A stretch of 25,923 nucleotides of DNA from NCBI GenBank assembly GCA_043424615.1, contig JBHWOX010000052.1, positions 1 through 25,923 of the forward strand, in the 5' to 3' direction. Every line of letters begins with the position of its first letter. The stretch's first letter is position 1. Of the stretch, positions 7,777-15,064 are shown in pieces. Under the pieces are notes generated by a model. The model was not told the origin of the DNA. It ran no database searches and saw only the letters and a program-made list of their open reading frames with translations. Position numbers and translations under genes: made by a program. Source of the stretch: JAUNQW01 sp043424615 (GTDB lineage Bacteria; Bacillota; Bacilli; Lactobacillales; Carnobacteriaceae_A).

Positions 7777-8730
7777 TTAATTGTTAATGTGAGCAATCTT
7801 GCTCCCTTGAAATTCATGGGGAATGAAGAAGGCTTGCCGTTGGTCTGGCTGGGCGATGTCGTCGAAATGCAGACTATAGATGGTGGGGTTATCAGCTGCT
7901 TGAATGTTAAGCGTTTGCTGGCTGCTATCATAGCCTGCTATATACTGGGTAAAAGTGATGGAGTGGTAGGATTGATTTTTGATAAAGCCTTGAGGCAAGG
8001 CAATGGCGGATAAATTGCGGAATAAATAACCCAAGGCTTGGTGGTTATCTTCGGGTTTTAGGGATGTTTGGCTAAAATAATAGGCTTTGACAAAACGCGA
8101 CTTGGGGTCATAACCGCCTGGCAAATGTTTGGCAGCATTAAAATCATTCAAATCATCCAGCTCGCCAAAATAGTCCTCGATGACTTTTAGATGGGAAGGG
8201 AATTTAGGCGTATTGGTCATAACTTGATAGGGATTGTCATAGACAAGCAGCTGCTGGTCTCGAGGTTCAATGACCACACAGCGTTGGCTGGCATCCGCAA
8301 ACATAAAATGGAATTTTGGACTGATGACTTTTTCCCCTTGGCTGTTATGAGTAGACAAGTGAATATCAGGAAGGTGTTCGATCAATTCGTCCACAGTTTT
8401 AAAATTGGCTAGGCAATAATTCATGAAATAAAAGCTTGAAACATTTATTTTATTGGGATCGACTTGGTCAGGATGGAGATTGAAGCCGCCATAGTCATTG
8501 GTAACTCCCATCAATCCATGTTCGTTGACTCCATCTTTCAAAGGGTCCCAGTCTCGAAAACCGATCCCCATCATTTTATATTGAGAAGGGAAGTGTCCTC
8601 CTAATAAGTTTTCGGCAGAAGGATAATCACGAGGAAAGTAGATGATATTGTAATCCACAGGAGCCTCGATATCCATGGTCCGTCCTAGAACAGAACCTTG
8701 GTCATACTTTAATTGCATGGCTGTACACAT
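7777..8730 (-). CDS. Linear amide C-N hydrolase, choloylglycine hydrolase/penicillin V acylase family
   Basis: A 317-residue Ntn hydrolase. Removal of Met1 would expose Cys2 (MCTAMQ) as the nucleophile. Arg17 and Asp20 in GRTMDIE, Asn173 in VMTNTP and Arg212 in KSRF match catalytic positions of bile salt hydrolase and penicillin V acylase. YHSITFTQYIAGYD (255-268) is the usual late strand motif. The family cleaves amide bonds in conjugated bile salts, penicillin V or acyl-homoserine lactones; the substrate cannot be decided here. The ATG at 8730 is required for the Cys2 layout and follows an AGGAG site. There is no signal peptide, so it should be cytoplasmic. Confidence 0.88.
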   Translation of the reverse strand: MCTAMQLKYDQGSVLGRTMDIEAPVDYNIIYFPRDYPSAENLLGGHFPSQYKMMGIGFRDWDPLKDGVNEHGLMGVTNDYGGFNLHPDQVDPNKINVSSFYFMNYCLANFKTVDELIEHLPDIHLSTHNSQGEKVISPKFHFMFADASQRCVVIEPRDQQLLVYDNPYQVMTNTPKFPSHLKVIEDYFGELDDLNDFNAAKHLPGGYDPKSRFVKAYYFSQTSLKPEDNHQALGYLFRNLSAIALPQGFIKNQSYHSITFTQYIAGYDSSQQTLNIQAADNPTIYSLHFDDIAQPDQRQAFFIPHEFQGSKIAHINN

Positions 8731-8815
8731 AGGAACTCCTTTCTTTTCATAAGTCATTAGCAACGGTCTCAGCTTATAAAAAATGAGCAGGCTTGTCCAT
8801 TTTTTAGGAGTGGGG

Positions 8816-8844
8816 GTGACAGCTGACCCGCTTTTTATTAAAAT
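8816..8844 (+). promoter_or_regulatory. Promoter of the barnase/barstar pair
   Basis: GTGACA (8816-8821) and TAAAAT (8839-8844) are separated by 17 bases, each one mismatch from consensus. Transcription would start close to the AAAAGGAG ribosome binding site, giving a very short leader. Confidence 0.55.
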
Positions 8845-8864
8845 AAGGAAAAAAGGAGAATAGG

Positions 8865-9326
8865 ATGGCAATCATTCGTAAAATTTTGCGCTGGGGCTTG
8901 CTTTTCTTTTTAAGTCTGTTGCTGAATGCCTGTGCCGTGGAGGAACTGGATTCTGTCTCTCAGCCCAGTCCTCCGCCTGCCAGTAGCCAGCAAACGATCC
9001 CTTGGGAAGAAGATGAATTTTATTATGATATGGAGGATGTGGCCGGCTATCTTCATTATTATCAAAGTTTGCCGGATAATTATATCCTGAAAGCTGAAGC
9101 TGACCGCATGGGCTGGAGCCCGACCGATGATACTTGGGTCGTCGGCGGGGATCGATTTTACAACCGAGAAGGTCAACTGCCACAAAGCCCCGATCGCTTA
9201 TATTTTGAAGCTGATCTACAAGCGGGTTATAGCCACCATCGTGGGCCCGAAAGGCTGGTCTATTCCAACGATGGACTGATTTTTTACAGCCCTGACCATT
9301 ATGATTCTTTTGTTCGTTTATATTAG
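8865..9326 (+). CDS. Barnase-like guanyl-specific ribonuclease with a lipoprotein signal peptide
   Basis: A 153-residue predicted lipoprotein. A basic start, a hydrophobic stretch (residues 7-20) and lipobox LNAC place the lipidated cysteine at position 23. A Pro/Ser linker follows, then from about residue 52 a complete barnase domain: DVAGYLHYYQSLPDNYI, KAEADRMGW, GGDRFYNREGQLP, EADLQAGY and SNDGLIFYSPDHY. Residues matching barnase Lys27, Glu73, Arg83, Arg87 and His102 are Lys76, Glu115, Arg126, Arg130 and His145, so it should be active; one residue is inserted between the Glu and first Arg. Barnases cut RNA and are usually secreted free; here it may stay on the membrane outer face. The barstar-like gene starts 9 bases later. 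Confidence 0.88.
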   Translation: MAIIRKILRWGLLFFLSLLLNACAVEELDSVSQPSPPPASSQQTIPWEEDEFYYDMEDVAGYLHYYQSLPDNYILKAEADRMGWSPTDDTWVVGGDRFYNREGQLPQSPDRLYFEADLQAGYSHHRGPERLVYSNDGLIFYSPDHYDSFVRLY

Positions 9327-9335
9327 GAGGTTCAG

Positions 9336-9599
9336 ATGACATATAGATTGGACGGTCGCCGTTTTGAATCAAAAGAAGTTGCTTATCCCTACCTCATTCA
9401 GCAACTGCAGCTCCCGGCCTATACCGGCCATAATTTAGATGCCTTATGGGAGGTTTTAACCGATATCCCCAGCATGCAAATAGAAATTAATCATGGCCGT
9501 TGGATTTACCGCCAGCTGGGAGACTATGGTTTGCGCCTACTGGATGTTTTTGGTGATTTAGATCAAGAAAATTATCACATGATCTGCCTCCATTGGTAG
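9336..9599 (+). CDS. Barstar-like ribonuclease inhibitor
   Basis: An 87-residue cytoplasmic protein of normal barstar length. PAYTGHNLDALWEVLTD (27-43) aligns with the barnase-binding helix of barstar without gaps: Tyr29, Asn33, Asp35 and Trp38 are kept. The key Asp39 of barstar is Glu39 here, and Tyr30 is Thr. Its role should be to bind and block any RNase that has not left the cell, protecting the producer. An AGGAGG site precedes the start, 9 bases after the RNase stop, so the two are co-expressed. A terminator follows. Confidence 0.88.
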   Translation: MTYRLDGRRFESKEVAYPYLIQQLQLPAYTGHNLDALWEVLTDIPSMQIEINHGRWIYRQLGDYGLRLLDVFGDLDQENYHMICLHW

Positions 9600-9643
9600 G
9601 CCCTTATTGAGGTCAGTAGGGTTGGGAGGATAAATGATTGAAG

Positions 9644-9676
9644 CTCCAAGTCAGTGAAGCTGGCTTGGGGTTTTTT
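9644..9676 (+). terminator. Intrinsic terminator after the barstar gene
   Basis: An 11-bp stem, CTCCAAGTCAG with CTGGCTTGGGG (including G-T pairs), has a TGAAG loop and is followed by TTTTTT. Confidence 0.75.
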
Positions 9677-9689
9677 CTTTGCTTTTTAA

Positions 9690-9723
9690 AATTAAATATC
9701 AGCTAGCGGGCCTGCTAGCTGAT
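9690..9723 (-). terminator. Probable terminator of the minus-strand hydrolase operon
   Basis: A perfect 10-bp inverted repeat, ATCAGCTAGC/GCTAGCTGAT (9698-9723) with a 6-base loop, lies just beyond the hydrolase stop. The tract after it on the minus strand (ATTTAATTTT) is only moderately T-rich. Confidence 0.6.
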
Positions 9724-9730
9724 AACTGAT

Positions 9731-10864
9731 TTATAGGGAGAACTGTTGGCGGATAAAATCATGAAGGACTCGTATATACTGCTTGGGCAGCTCAGCATGA
9801 ATATTGTTTTCGGCATCAAAACCTCCTATATAATTTCCTTGATCTAAACAAGACAGGACCCTTTGTCCATCTTGGCTGTCCATAGCGGATAATAAAACTC
9901 CATGGTCATCATAATAAGAAGGCGCCGATTCTTCATGGGGAGCGGTTTGGAGGACCAGGGTCGGACAAGAAATACTTTCTAGCCCCTGTTCTTGGTCAAA
10001 GCCGTCAAACCAGGAAAAATTGTAAAAGCTTTGGCCAAAACGTAAATCATAATCTCCACTGCCGTCCTGTAGATTGGCAGTCTGAGCAAAGATTTTATTG
10101 AGTTCAAAGGCTGGAGGGTAATACCACACTTTGGGGAGACGGTGGGGGCGTTTGGCTAGTTGGCGGCGAGCGGGCTCTAAGACCAGCAGGGACCAATTGT
10201 CCTTGCCATCTGGATTATTAAAAAGGGTCTGCCTATAATCCCGTTCTAAAGCATAGAGGGTATAGGGCTTTTCTGGCTGCTTTTTGAGATAGTGGTCCAT
10301 GATTTCAAAGCGACGCCAAGCCATGGTCTGCTCGGCTCGGCCTTTTTCTGTAGAAAAGAAAGGGCCGTCTTCTAAAACTAATAGCCGGACGAGTTCAGGA
10401 AAATGACTAGCGAGATGAGCGGCCAATAAGGCGCCAGTAGCATGGCCAGCTAATATCACGGCCTGGCCGATGCATGTGTTTATCCACCGAGCCAGGTCAC
10501 CACTGATGACTTGGGCCTGATAGAGGTCAGGGTTCTTACTTGATTGGCCATGGCCATAATAGTCGACTGCAAAGACATGAAAGTCTTGTGAAAGTTTGCC
10601 TAAGACGGGAGCATAATCAACTAAAGACAGCTCTTGGCCGTGGAGGAGGACTAAAGTAGGTCCCTGATCTGGTCCTTCAATATAATGCAGGGTTCGACCG
10701 TCATGGTAAAAATATTTTTCTTCAAATCCAAGTTTAATAGCCTCTTGATCTAGAAAACGTCGGTGAAGGGGGTCATCATTGAGATTGTGATGGGCAAAAC
10801 AGGCCAGCCCCAGGGCAGCCAGTGAAATAGAAGCTAAGGCTAAATGAGTCTTTTTTATTGCCAT
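9731..10864 (-). CDS. Alpha/beta hydrolase fold protein, membrane-anchored, lacking the serine nucleophile
   Basis: A 377-residue protein with an N-terminal hydrophobic segment (about residues 7-24) that looks like a signal anchor; a cysteine follows at 22 but the lipobox is poor. The fold is clear: LVLLHGQ (71-77) gives the oxyanion region, VDYYGHGQSS (100-109) the family strand-4 motif, and GHATGALLAAHLA (140-152) the nucleophile elbow. That elbow normally reads G-x-S-x-G; here position 142 is alanine (codon GCT). A late His in NNIHAELPKQY and an Asp-rich acid loop remain. It may be non-catalytic or use another mechanism. It follows a DUF1963 gene by 24 bases with an ATGGAGGGC site, probably in one operon. 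Confidence 0.82.
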   Translation of the reverse strand: MAIKKTHLALASISLAALGLACFAHHNLNDDPLHRRFLDQEAIKLGFEEKYFYHDGRTLHYIEGPDQGPTLVLLHGQELSLVDYAPVLGKLSQDFHVFAVDYYGHGQSSKNPDLYQAQVISGDLARWINTCIGQAVILAGHATGALLAAHLASHFPELVRLLVLEDGPFFSTEKGRAEQTMAWRRFEIMDHYLKKQPEKPYTLYALERDYRQTLFNNPDGKDNWSLLVLEPARRQLAKRPHRLPKVWYYPPAFELNKIFAQTANLQDGSGDYDLRFGQSFYNFSWFDGFDQEQGLESISCPTLVLQTAPHEESAPSYYDDHGVLLSAMDSQDGQRVLSCLDQGNYIGGFDAENNIHAELPKQYIRVLHDFIRQQFSL

Positions 10865-10888
10865 TTCTAGCCCTCCATTTGTTGTATT

Positions 10889-11698
10889 TTAGTATTCCCA
10901 AAAGAAAAATACGCGGTCAAGGGTCATTTGTTCTAAATCATCCGGACGAATAAGGAAATGACCTAAGCCATCTGGACCAAAATTAAGATAATGGTCTGGA
11001 CCATGATCAAACCCCTCTAAGCTGAGTAGGCTAGTCGCATAGTCTGGTGGGGTGGGATCCTCGGTAAAAATATAGGGATAGCCTCCCAGGCTAGCCATGT
11101 AATGCTGGTGGGGAGCATAGATGTCTTCATCTAAATCATACAGCCAGTCTCTCCACTCATCCTTTAAGGATGTAATAGGCTCTTCCGGATAATGTTTATT
11201 CCAAAGGTTGATGAACAAGCTCTCGTATTTGTATGAATTATTCATGGAATAAAAGTCAGCCTTGCGTTCAAATTCTAAAGCATAGGATCCTTTTAAGAAC
11301 TTGTGACTGTTTATATTTTGACAGGCTTCTTCAATTGCTTGAGTTTCTTCGATTTCATGGATGTCAGCAATGAAGCGAATCTTTTTGTAATCTTTGGAGA
11401 TCAGGTCGTCCACGTTTTCATCTGATGGCATATCTTCTCGGACAAAAAACTGCAAAAGCCCTTGCTTGGGGAAGGGGATGCCACAAGGTGGGACTTGGGA
11501 AAAATTGATTTGGACCAAAAAGACCATTGGTTTTCCTTGATCGTCGTAGGGGAGGGGATGGTTGGTATCTAAGTAGGGCAGCCCACCCACTTTAGAATCA
11601 TATAAACTAGTGTTTGCGTCGACATATTGGGCGCCGATGTTTTCAATAAAGGTATTGTTAGCAATTAAATTATAAATATCTTTCACTTGGTCTCGCAT
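10889..11698 (-). CDS. DUF1963 family protein (YwqG-like)
   Basis: A 269-residue soluble acidic protein. The features GGLPYLD, MVFLVQINFSQVP, GLLQFFVRED and the C-terminal GGYPYIFTED followed by LSLEGFDHG are characteristic of DUF1963/YwqG. The function of the family is unknown; members are often found in polymorphic-toxin and immunity neighbourhoods but also as single genes. It is first in a likely two-gene minus-strand operon with the hydrolase. The start follows a GGAGGAAAG site. Confidence 0.85.
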   Translation of the reverse strand: MRDQVKDIYNLIANNTFIENIGAQYVDANTSLYDSKVGGLPYLDTNHPLPYDDQGKPMVFLVQINFSQVPPCGIPFPKQGLLQFFVREDMPSDENVDDLISKDYKKIRFIADIHEIEETQAIEEACQNINSHKFLKGSYALEFERKADFYSMNNSYKYESLFINLWNKHYPEEPITSLKDEWRDWLYDLDEDIYAPHQHYMASLGGYPYIFTEDPTPPDYATSLLSLEGFDHGPDHYLNFGPDGLGHFLIRPDDLEQMTLDRVFFFWEY

Positions 11699-11723
11699 GA
11701 CTTTCCTCCGTTCTTTCTTTTAT

Positions 11724-11732
11724 ATTATAGCA
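11724..11732 (-). promoter_or_regulatory. Extended -10 promoter of the DUF1963-hydrolase operon
   Basis: The minus strand reads TGC-TATAAT here, an extended -10 element 26 bases before the start codon. No strong -35 box is visible. Confidence 0.55.
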
Positions 11733-11815
11733 TGGTCTTGAGGCTGAGCGTGAGCAATGACAGCTGCTCTTAATATTGGTATGATGGTGTTATACTAAAC
11801 AAGGGAGTGAAAAAG

Positions 11816-12112
11816 ATGGCATTTGATTTTGGGAATATAGGTGACTTCATTAGTAAAATTTCAGGTAATGGTAAGAGTTTTTTACAAGAGAATAATATTG
11901 ACATCAAGGATATATTATCTGATCAATTTTTATCTGAACATTCAAAATTTGACTCTTACGATAAGATGAAAAATGATTCACAGCTAGACTTGGAAGATTT
12001 AGACCGTAATCAAGATGACGATCTGGATCGATTTGCTAAAGAGGAAACGAACTTCAATTCTTGGCAAGATTTATTAATTGAAGGAGCTAAACGTTACTTC
12101 AATAATCGCTAA
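11816..12112 (+). CDS. Small acidic protein of unknown function
   Basis: A 98-residue, Asp/Glu-rich, soluble protein with no cysteine, signal peptide or membrane segment. It contains a repeated-looking acidic stretch (LDLEDLDRNQDDDLDRF, about residues 57-73) and ends in an aromatic basic helix. I do not recognise a family. The ATG at 11816 is preferred over a GTG three codons earlier, since AGGGAG lies 8 bases before it and overlaps the GTG. TATACT at 11791-11796 is a candidate -10 box. A terminator follows, so it is probably a single-gene transcript. Confidence 0.65.
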   Translation: MAFDFGNIGDFISKISGNGKSFLQENNIDIKDILSDQFLSEHSKFDSYDKMKNDSQLDLEDLDRNQDDDLDRFAKEETNFNSWQDLLIEGAKRYFNNR

Positions 12113-12134
12113 GCCCTTGCCCATGTGAAGAATT

Positions 12135-12163
12135 AGGCTGTGACGGAGGTCATGGCCTTTTTT
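12135..12163 (+). terminator. Intrinsic terminator
   Basis: A 10-bp stem, AGGCTGTGAC with GTCATGGCCT (two G-T pairs), has a GGAG loop and a six-T tail. Confidence 0.8.
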
Positions 12164-12184
12164 GTATGAAGAAAGGATCAATTT

Positions 12185-12904
12185 ATGTATATTCTATTTT
12201 CACCTGCTAAAGAAATGGATAGGAGTCAGGCTCTGGAGAAGGATTGGGAACTATCTTCTTTAAGCCAAGAGATTGTCACTTATCTCCAATCCTTGGATAA
12301 GAAAGATTTTCAAGAGCTTTTAGCCGTTTCGGACAAAAAATTGGATGAAAATTTATCTTATCTGGCTGACTTTGAAAAAGCTCAAAGCTATCGCGCCTTG
12401 GACCTGTATAATGGTCTGGCCTATCGTCAATTAGAACGATCTTCTTATGATGAAAAAGATTGGGAGTATTTGGACCGCCATCTTCGCATCCTATCTGCTC
12501 TTTATGGTCCTATTCAGCCGTCAGCAGCCATCAAAGCTTACCGCTTGGATTTTAATATGGGTGTAAGCTTAAAGGGCCAAAGTTTGAAATCATGGTGGCG
12601 CCCCCTCTATGCCAAGGCCTTTGAACAGGGATCCCAGCTGATTAATCTAGCGAGCCAGGAATTTTCTTCTTTGTTGGATAAGGAAGACTATGAGTGGTTG
12701 GATATCGATTTCTACCAATTGAAAGAAGATGGGAGCCAAAACCGCCATTCCACTTTAGCTAAAAAAGCAAGGGGAATGATGGTGGACTTTATGGTCGACC
12801 AGCGCGTGGAAGAGCCTGAAGGCCTACAAGCTTTTGACCGTGATGGGTATTCTTTTGATTCTGACCAATCGACACAAAAGAATTATGTTTTTGTCAAAAA
12901 ATAA
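12185..12904 (+). CDS. yaaA: YaaA family protein (UPF0246/DUF328)
   Basis: A 239-residue protein with the YaaA hallmarks: the start MYILFSPAKEM, LDLYNGLAYRQL (92-103), LRILSALYGPI (about 121-131), AYRLDFNMGVSL and late KKARGMMVDFM (about 193-203). E. coli YaaA binds DNA and limits intracellular iron and oxidative damage during peroxide stress; the role in Gram-positive bacteria is assumed. The length is typical. An AAAGGA site precedes the ATG, and a strong terminator follows. Confidence 0.9.
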   Translation: MYILFSPAKEMDRSQALEKDWELSSLSQEIVTYLQSLDKKDFQELLAVSDKKLDENLSYLADFEKAQSYRALDLYNGLAYRQLERSSYDEKDWEYLDRHLRILSALYGPIQPSAAIKAYRLDFNMGVSLKGQSLKSWWRPLYAKAFEQGSQLINLASQEFSSLLDKEDYEWLDIDFYQLKEDGSQNRHSTLAKKARGMMVDFMVDQRVEEPEGLQAFDRDGYSFDSDQSTQKNYVFVKK

Positions 12905-12953
12905 GGTCCGCTAGCTTTTTTAGCACTTGCTTGATGGGGGCTTTCATAAAAAC

Positions 12954-12988
12954 GTCCTTCTTTCTTGGCAGATGGAAGGGCTTTTTTT
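12954..12988 (+). terminator. Intrinsic terminator after yaaA
   Basis: A 7-bp stem, GTCCTTC with GAAGGGC (one G-T pair), has a 14-base loop and seven T. Confidence 0.75.
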
Positions 12989-13348
12989 ATCATTTTTTCT
13001 ATGATTTTATCCCAGTGGATCCTTGAAAATGCTGCTATGAAGGTTGTTTGAAGGGGTTTTTTGCGTTCCTTATTTGCTATTGCGAATGGAATCCACTAGA
13101 ATGTGGATAGGTTAAGCGTGCATAAAAGACATATTTTGAAAATTTAACTTGCCAATTTAAATTTTGAGAATATAATAGGAATAAATTGTGCATCACATAC
13201 TGTTGCAAATCCAGTTACTTACTGCGCTGATGATTTTCTATGCGACCACCATCGTCTAGTATAAATGTATTTGCCGGAGAGTTGTTGGATTTTTTTTGTG
13301 CGCAATTTTAAGTGCACCAGAACATTAAACAAGAAAGAAGGGGTTCAC
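12989..13348 (+). other. Gene-free region with the atp operon promoter and leader
   Basis: No convincing coding sequence, and no atpI, is seen in the 444 bases between yaaA and atpB (the yaaA terminator occupies part of it). A small hairpin ATCCAC-tagaat-GTGGAT lies upstream of the promoter. After the promoter at 13149-13176 comes an untranslated leader of about 165 bases, which contains an eight-T tract near 13290 without a clear terminator stem. An ATG at 13265 in frame with atpB has no ribosome binding site. Confidence 0.6.
13149..13176 (+). promoter_or_regulatory. Promoter of the atp operon
   Basis: TTGCCA (13149-13154) and consensus TATAAT (13171-13176) with a 16-base spacer. It is the best promoter upstream of atpB. 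Confidence 0.7.
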
Positions 13349-14071
13349 TTGTCTGAGACGCCGTTGATAAATGTTTTTGGACTAACGGTTGGTCTGAATG
13401 TGTTCTTATCACTGATTGGAACCGTAATTGTTGTTGGACTGCTAGCCTTTGTGGCGGGTAGAAATTTATCTACCGACCATCCCGGGCGCGGGCAAATGGC
13501 TGTGGAATACTTTGTGGATTTTATAGATTCCATTATTAAGGCTAACTTAGGTTCGGCCTATGATTCCACTTATGTGTGGATAGCTATGACTTTGTTTCTA
13601 TTTGTTTTTGTTGCCAACTTGCTCGGCTTACCATTTTTGGTCGAAGCTCAGGAAGTGTCGTTTTGGAAAAGTCCGACCGCTGATCCAGTTGTGGCCTTTT
13701 CCCTAGCCATTATTGTGAATTTAATTTCCCATGTGCTAGGTATTCGTAAAAAAGGCTTTGGACGCTATTTTAAAGAGACTTATTTTAGTCCCATCCTATC
13801 CTTTCCAGTCACTCTGGCTGAAGAAGTGATGAACTTTTTCACTCTCGCCATGCGTTTGTTCGGTAACATTTTTGCCGGAGAAATTTTATTGGCTTTGATT
13901 GCTCAGTTTGGGAATTCACTCGGCCTCTTTTCATGGCTAGGAGGAATTCCAATGCAAATGATTTGGCAAGGATTTTCTATCTTTATTGGTGGAATTCAAG
14001 CTTATATTTTCGTGACCCTATCAACTGTTTATTTAAAAGATAAAGTCAGTACAGAAGAAGAAGGAGAATAA
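13349..14071 (+). CDS. atpB: F-type ATP synthase subunit a
   Basis: A 240-residue integral membrane subunit that forms the proton half-channels beside the c-ring. WKSPTADP (106-113) and LAMRLFGNIFAGEIL (166-180) are diagnostic, and Arg169 is the essential arginine facing the c-subunit carboxylate. About five or six membrane helices are visible. I chose the TTG at 13349, because AAGAAGGGG lies just before it and the resulting length is normal; an in-frame ATG 28 codons upstream lacks a ribosome binding site and adds atypical sequence. It is the first gene of the atp operon; atpE starts one base after its stop. Confidence 0.93.
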   Translation: MSETPLINVFGLTVGLNVFLSLIGTVIVVGLLAFVAGRNLSTDHPGRGQMAVEYFVDFIDSIIKANLGSAYDSTYVWIAMTLFLFVFVANLLGLPFLVEAQEVSFWKSPTADPVVAFSLAIIVNLISHVLGIRKKGFGRYFKETYFSPILSFPVTLAEEVMNFFTLAMRLFGNIFAGEILLALIAQFGNSLGLFSWLGGIPMQMIWQGFSIFIGGIQAYIFVTLSTVYLKDKVSTEEEGE

Positions 14072-14072
14072 A

Positions 14073-14291
14073 ATGGATTTAAATGGAATTGCTGCTGCAT
14101 TTGCTGTAGGTATTGCTGCTTTAGGTGCTGCTATTGGTAACGGTTTAGTCATTTCAAAAGCTTTAGAATCAATGGCTCGCCAACCTGAAATGGAAAGTAA
14201 AATTCGTACGACCATGTTCATTGGGGTTGGACTTATCGAGGCTATTCCGATCATGGCTGCTGTTATCGCCTTCATGTTGCTATTCTCATAG
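14073..14291 (+). CDS. atpE: F-type ATP synthase subunit c
   Basis: A 72-residue hairpin of two membrane helices that forms the rotor ring. The first helix has the glycine/alanine-rich AALGAAIGNGL pattern (15-25), the loop has ARQPE (35-39), and the second helix has Glu56 in GLIEAIPI, the ion-carrying carboxylate. The residue after Glu56 is alanine and the first helix lacks the glutamine of sodium-type rings, so proton coupling is expected. An AAGGAG site lies at the end of atpB. Confidence 0.95.
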   Translation: MDLNGIAAAFAVGIAALGAAIGNGLVISKALESMARQPEMESKIRTTMFIGVGLIEAIPIMAAVIAFMLLFS

Positions 14292-14309
14292 TCAGGGAGG
14301 TTATGCTTA

Positions 14310-14822
14310 ATGTTAGAAGTTATTCAACAAACGGCCTGGGGTCATTTCTTGATGACTTTTCTTTCTTTTGCTATTCTTTTGGCCATTATTTTCCATTTTA
14401 CTTGGAAACCATTGAAAAAAGTTTTGGATGATCGGGCTGAAAAAATTGAAAATGAAGCAGCCCAAGCTGAAATCAGCCGCAAACAAAATGAAGAATTAAA
14501 AAATCAAATGGTCCATGAAAAACGTGAAATGCAGGCTCAATTAGCTGAAGAGAAGAAACGTATGAAAAAAGAAATGGACACCAAGCGTATCGCCATGGAA
14601 GAAGAAGTGTCAGTGGAGTTAGCTAACGAGCGTGAAGAGGCTCAAAAACAGATTGAAGCTGACCGCCGTCAGATGCTTCATGACATGAAGGACCAAATGG
14701 CGAGATTATCAGTGAATATTGCGGAAGAAATCATCAAACGTCAAGTTCAAGTCAGTGATCACCAAGCTTTAGTGGATGAACTTCAAAGAGAAATGGAAGA
14801 AAAAAGCCATGATGAAAACTAA
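14310..14822 (+). CDS. atpF: F-type ATP synthase subunit b
   Basis: A 170-residue subunit with one N-terminal membrane helix (about residues 13-31) and then a long charged coiled coil (34-165), the peripheral stalk. WKPLKKVLDDRAEKIE (32-47) is the usual hinge sequence. The length is normal, so it is not fused to a delta domain. The final 11-14 bases overlap the start of the shortened delta gene. A GGGAGG site precedes the ATG. Confidence 0.93.
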   Translation: MLEVIQQTAWGHFLMTFLSFAILLAIIFHFTWKPLKKVLDDRAEKIENEAAQAEISRKQNEELKNQMVHEKREMQAQLAEEKKRMKKEMDTKRIAMEEEVSVELANEREEAQKQIEADRRQMLHDMKDQMARLSVNIAEEIIKRQVQVSDHQALVDELQREMEEKSHDEN

Positions 14823-15063
14823 AAGAAAACAAAAAAAGGCTGAACAGCTCATCCATGTCTCTTCAGCCATGGAATTAGAGCCGGAGGTCAAAGAAAAAAT
14901 CTTACACTTTTTAGATCGACCGAATGCTCAAGTGAAATTTCGTGTCGACCCTTCGCTAATTGCCGGTGTTCAGATCCAAGGCCCGAATGTTTTTTACGAC
15001 AATTCTATAAAAAGACAGTTGGATCTGGTCTACCGCCATTTGAGTAAAGATGGAGGAATGTAA
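14809..15063 (+). CDS. atpH: F-type ATP synthase subunit delta, C-terminal domain only
   Basis: About 84 residues occupy the place of atpH. RVDPSLIAGVQIQG (about 56-69) and DNSIKRQLDLVYRHL (about 74-88 counted from the first in-frame upstream codon) match the C-terminal domain of delta/OSCP. A normal delta has about 175-180 residues; the N-terminal six-helix domain that grips the alpha N-termini is entirely absent. The reading frame is intact, begins ATGATG at 14809 inside the atpF end, and has a weak GGAAG site, so translation is probably coupled to atpF. The stop lies one base before the atpA start. It is either a lineage-specific minimal delta or the product of a deletion. Confidence 0.8.
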   Translation: MMKTKRKQKKAEQLIHVSSAMELEPEVKEKILHFLDRPNAQVKFRVDPSLIAGVQIQGPNVFYDNSIKRQLDLVYRHLSKDGGM

Positions 15064-15064
15064 A

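Noticed and set aside
7507..8013. A 168-codon plus-strand open frame opposite the zinc-ribbon and Ntn hydrolase genes.
   Set aside because: It is antisense to two clearly recognised genes and has no recognisable protein features.
8872..9372. A 166-codon open frame on the minus strand across the barnase/barstar genes.
   Set aside because: No family resemblance or ribosome binding site; the plus strand carries clear barnase and barstar motifs.
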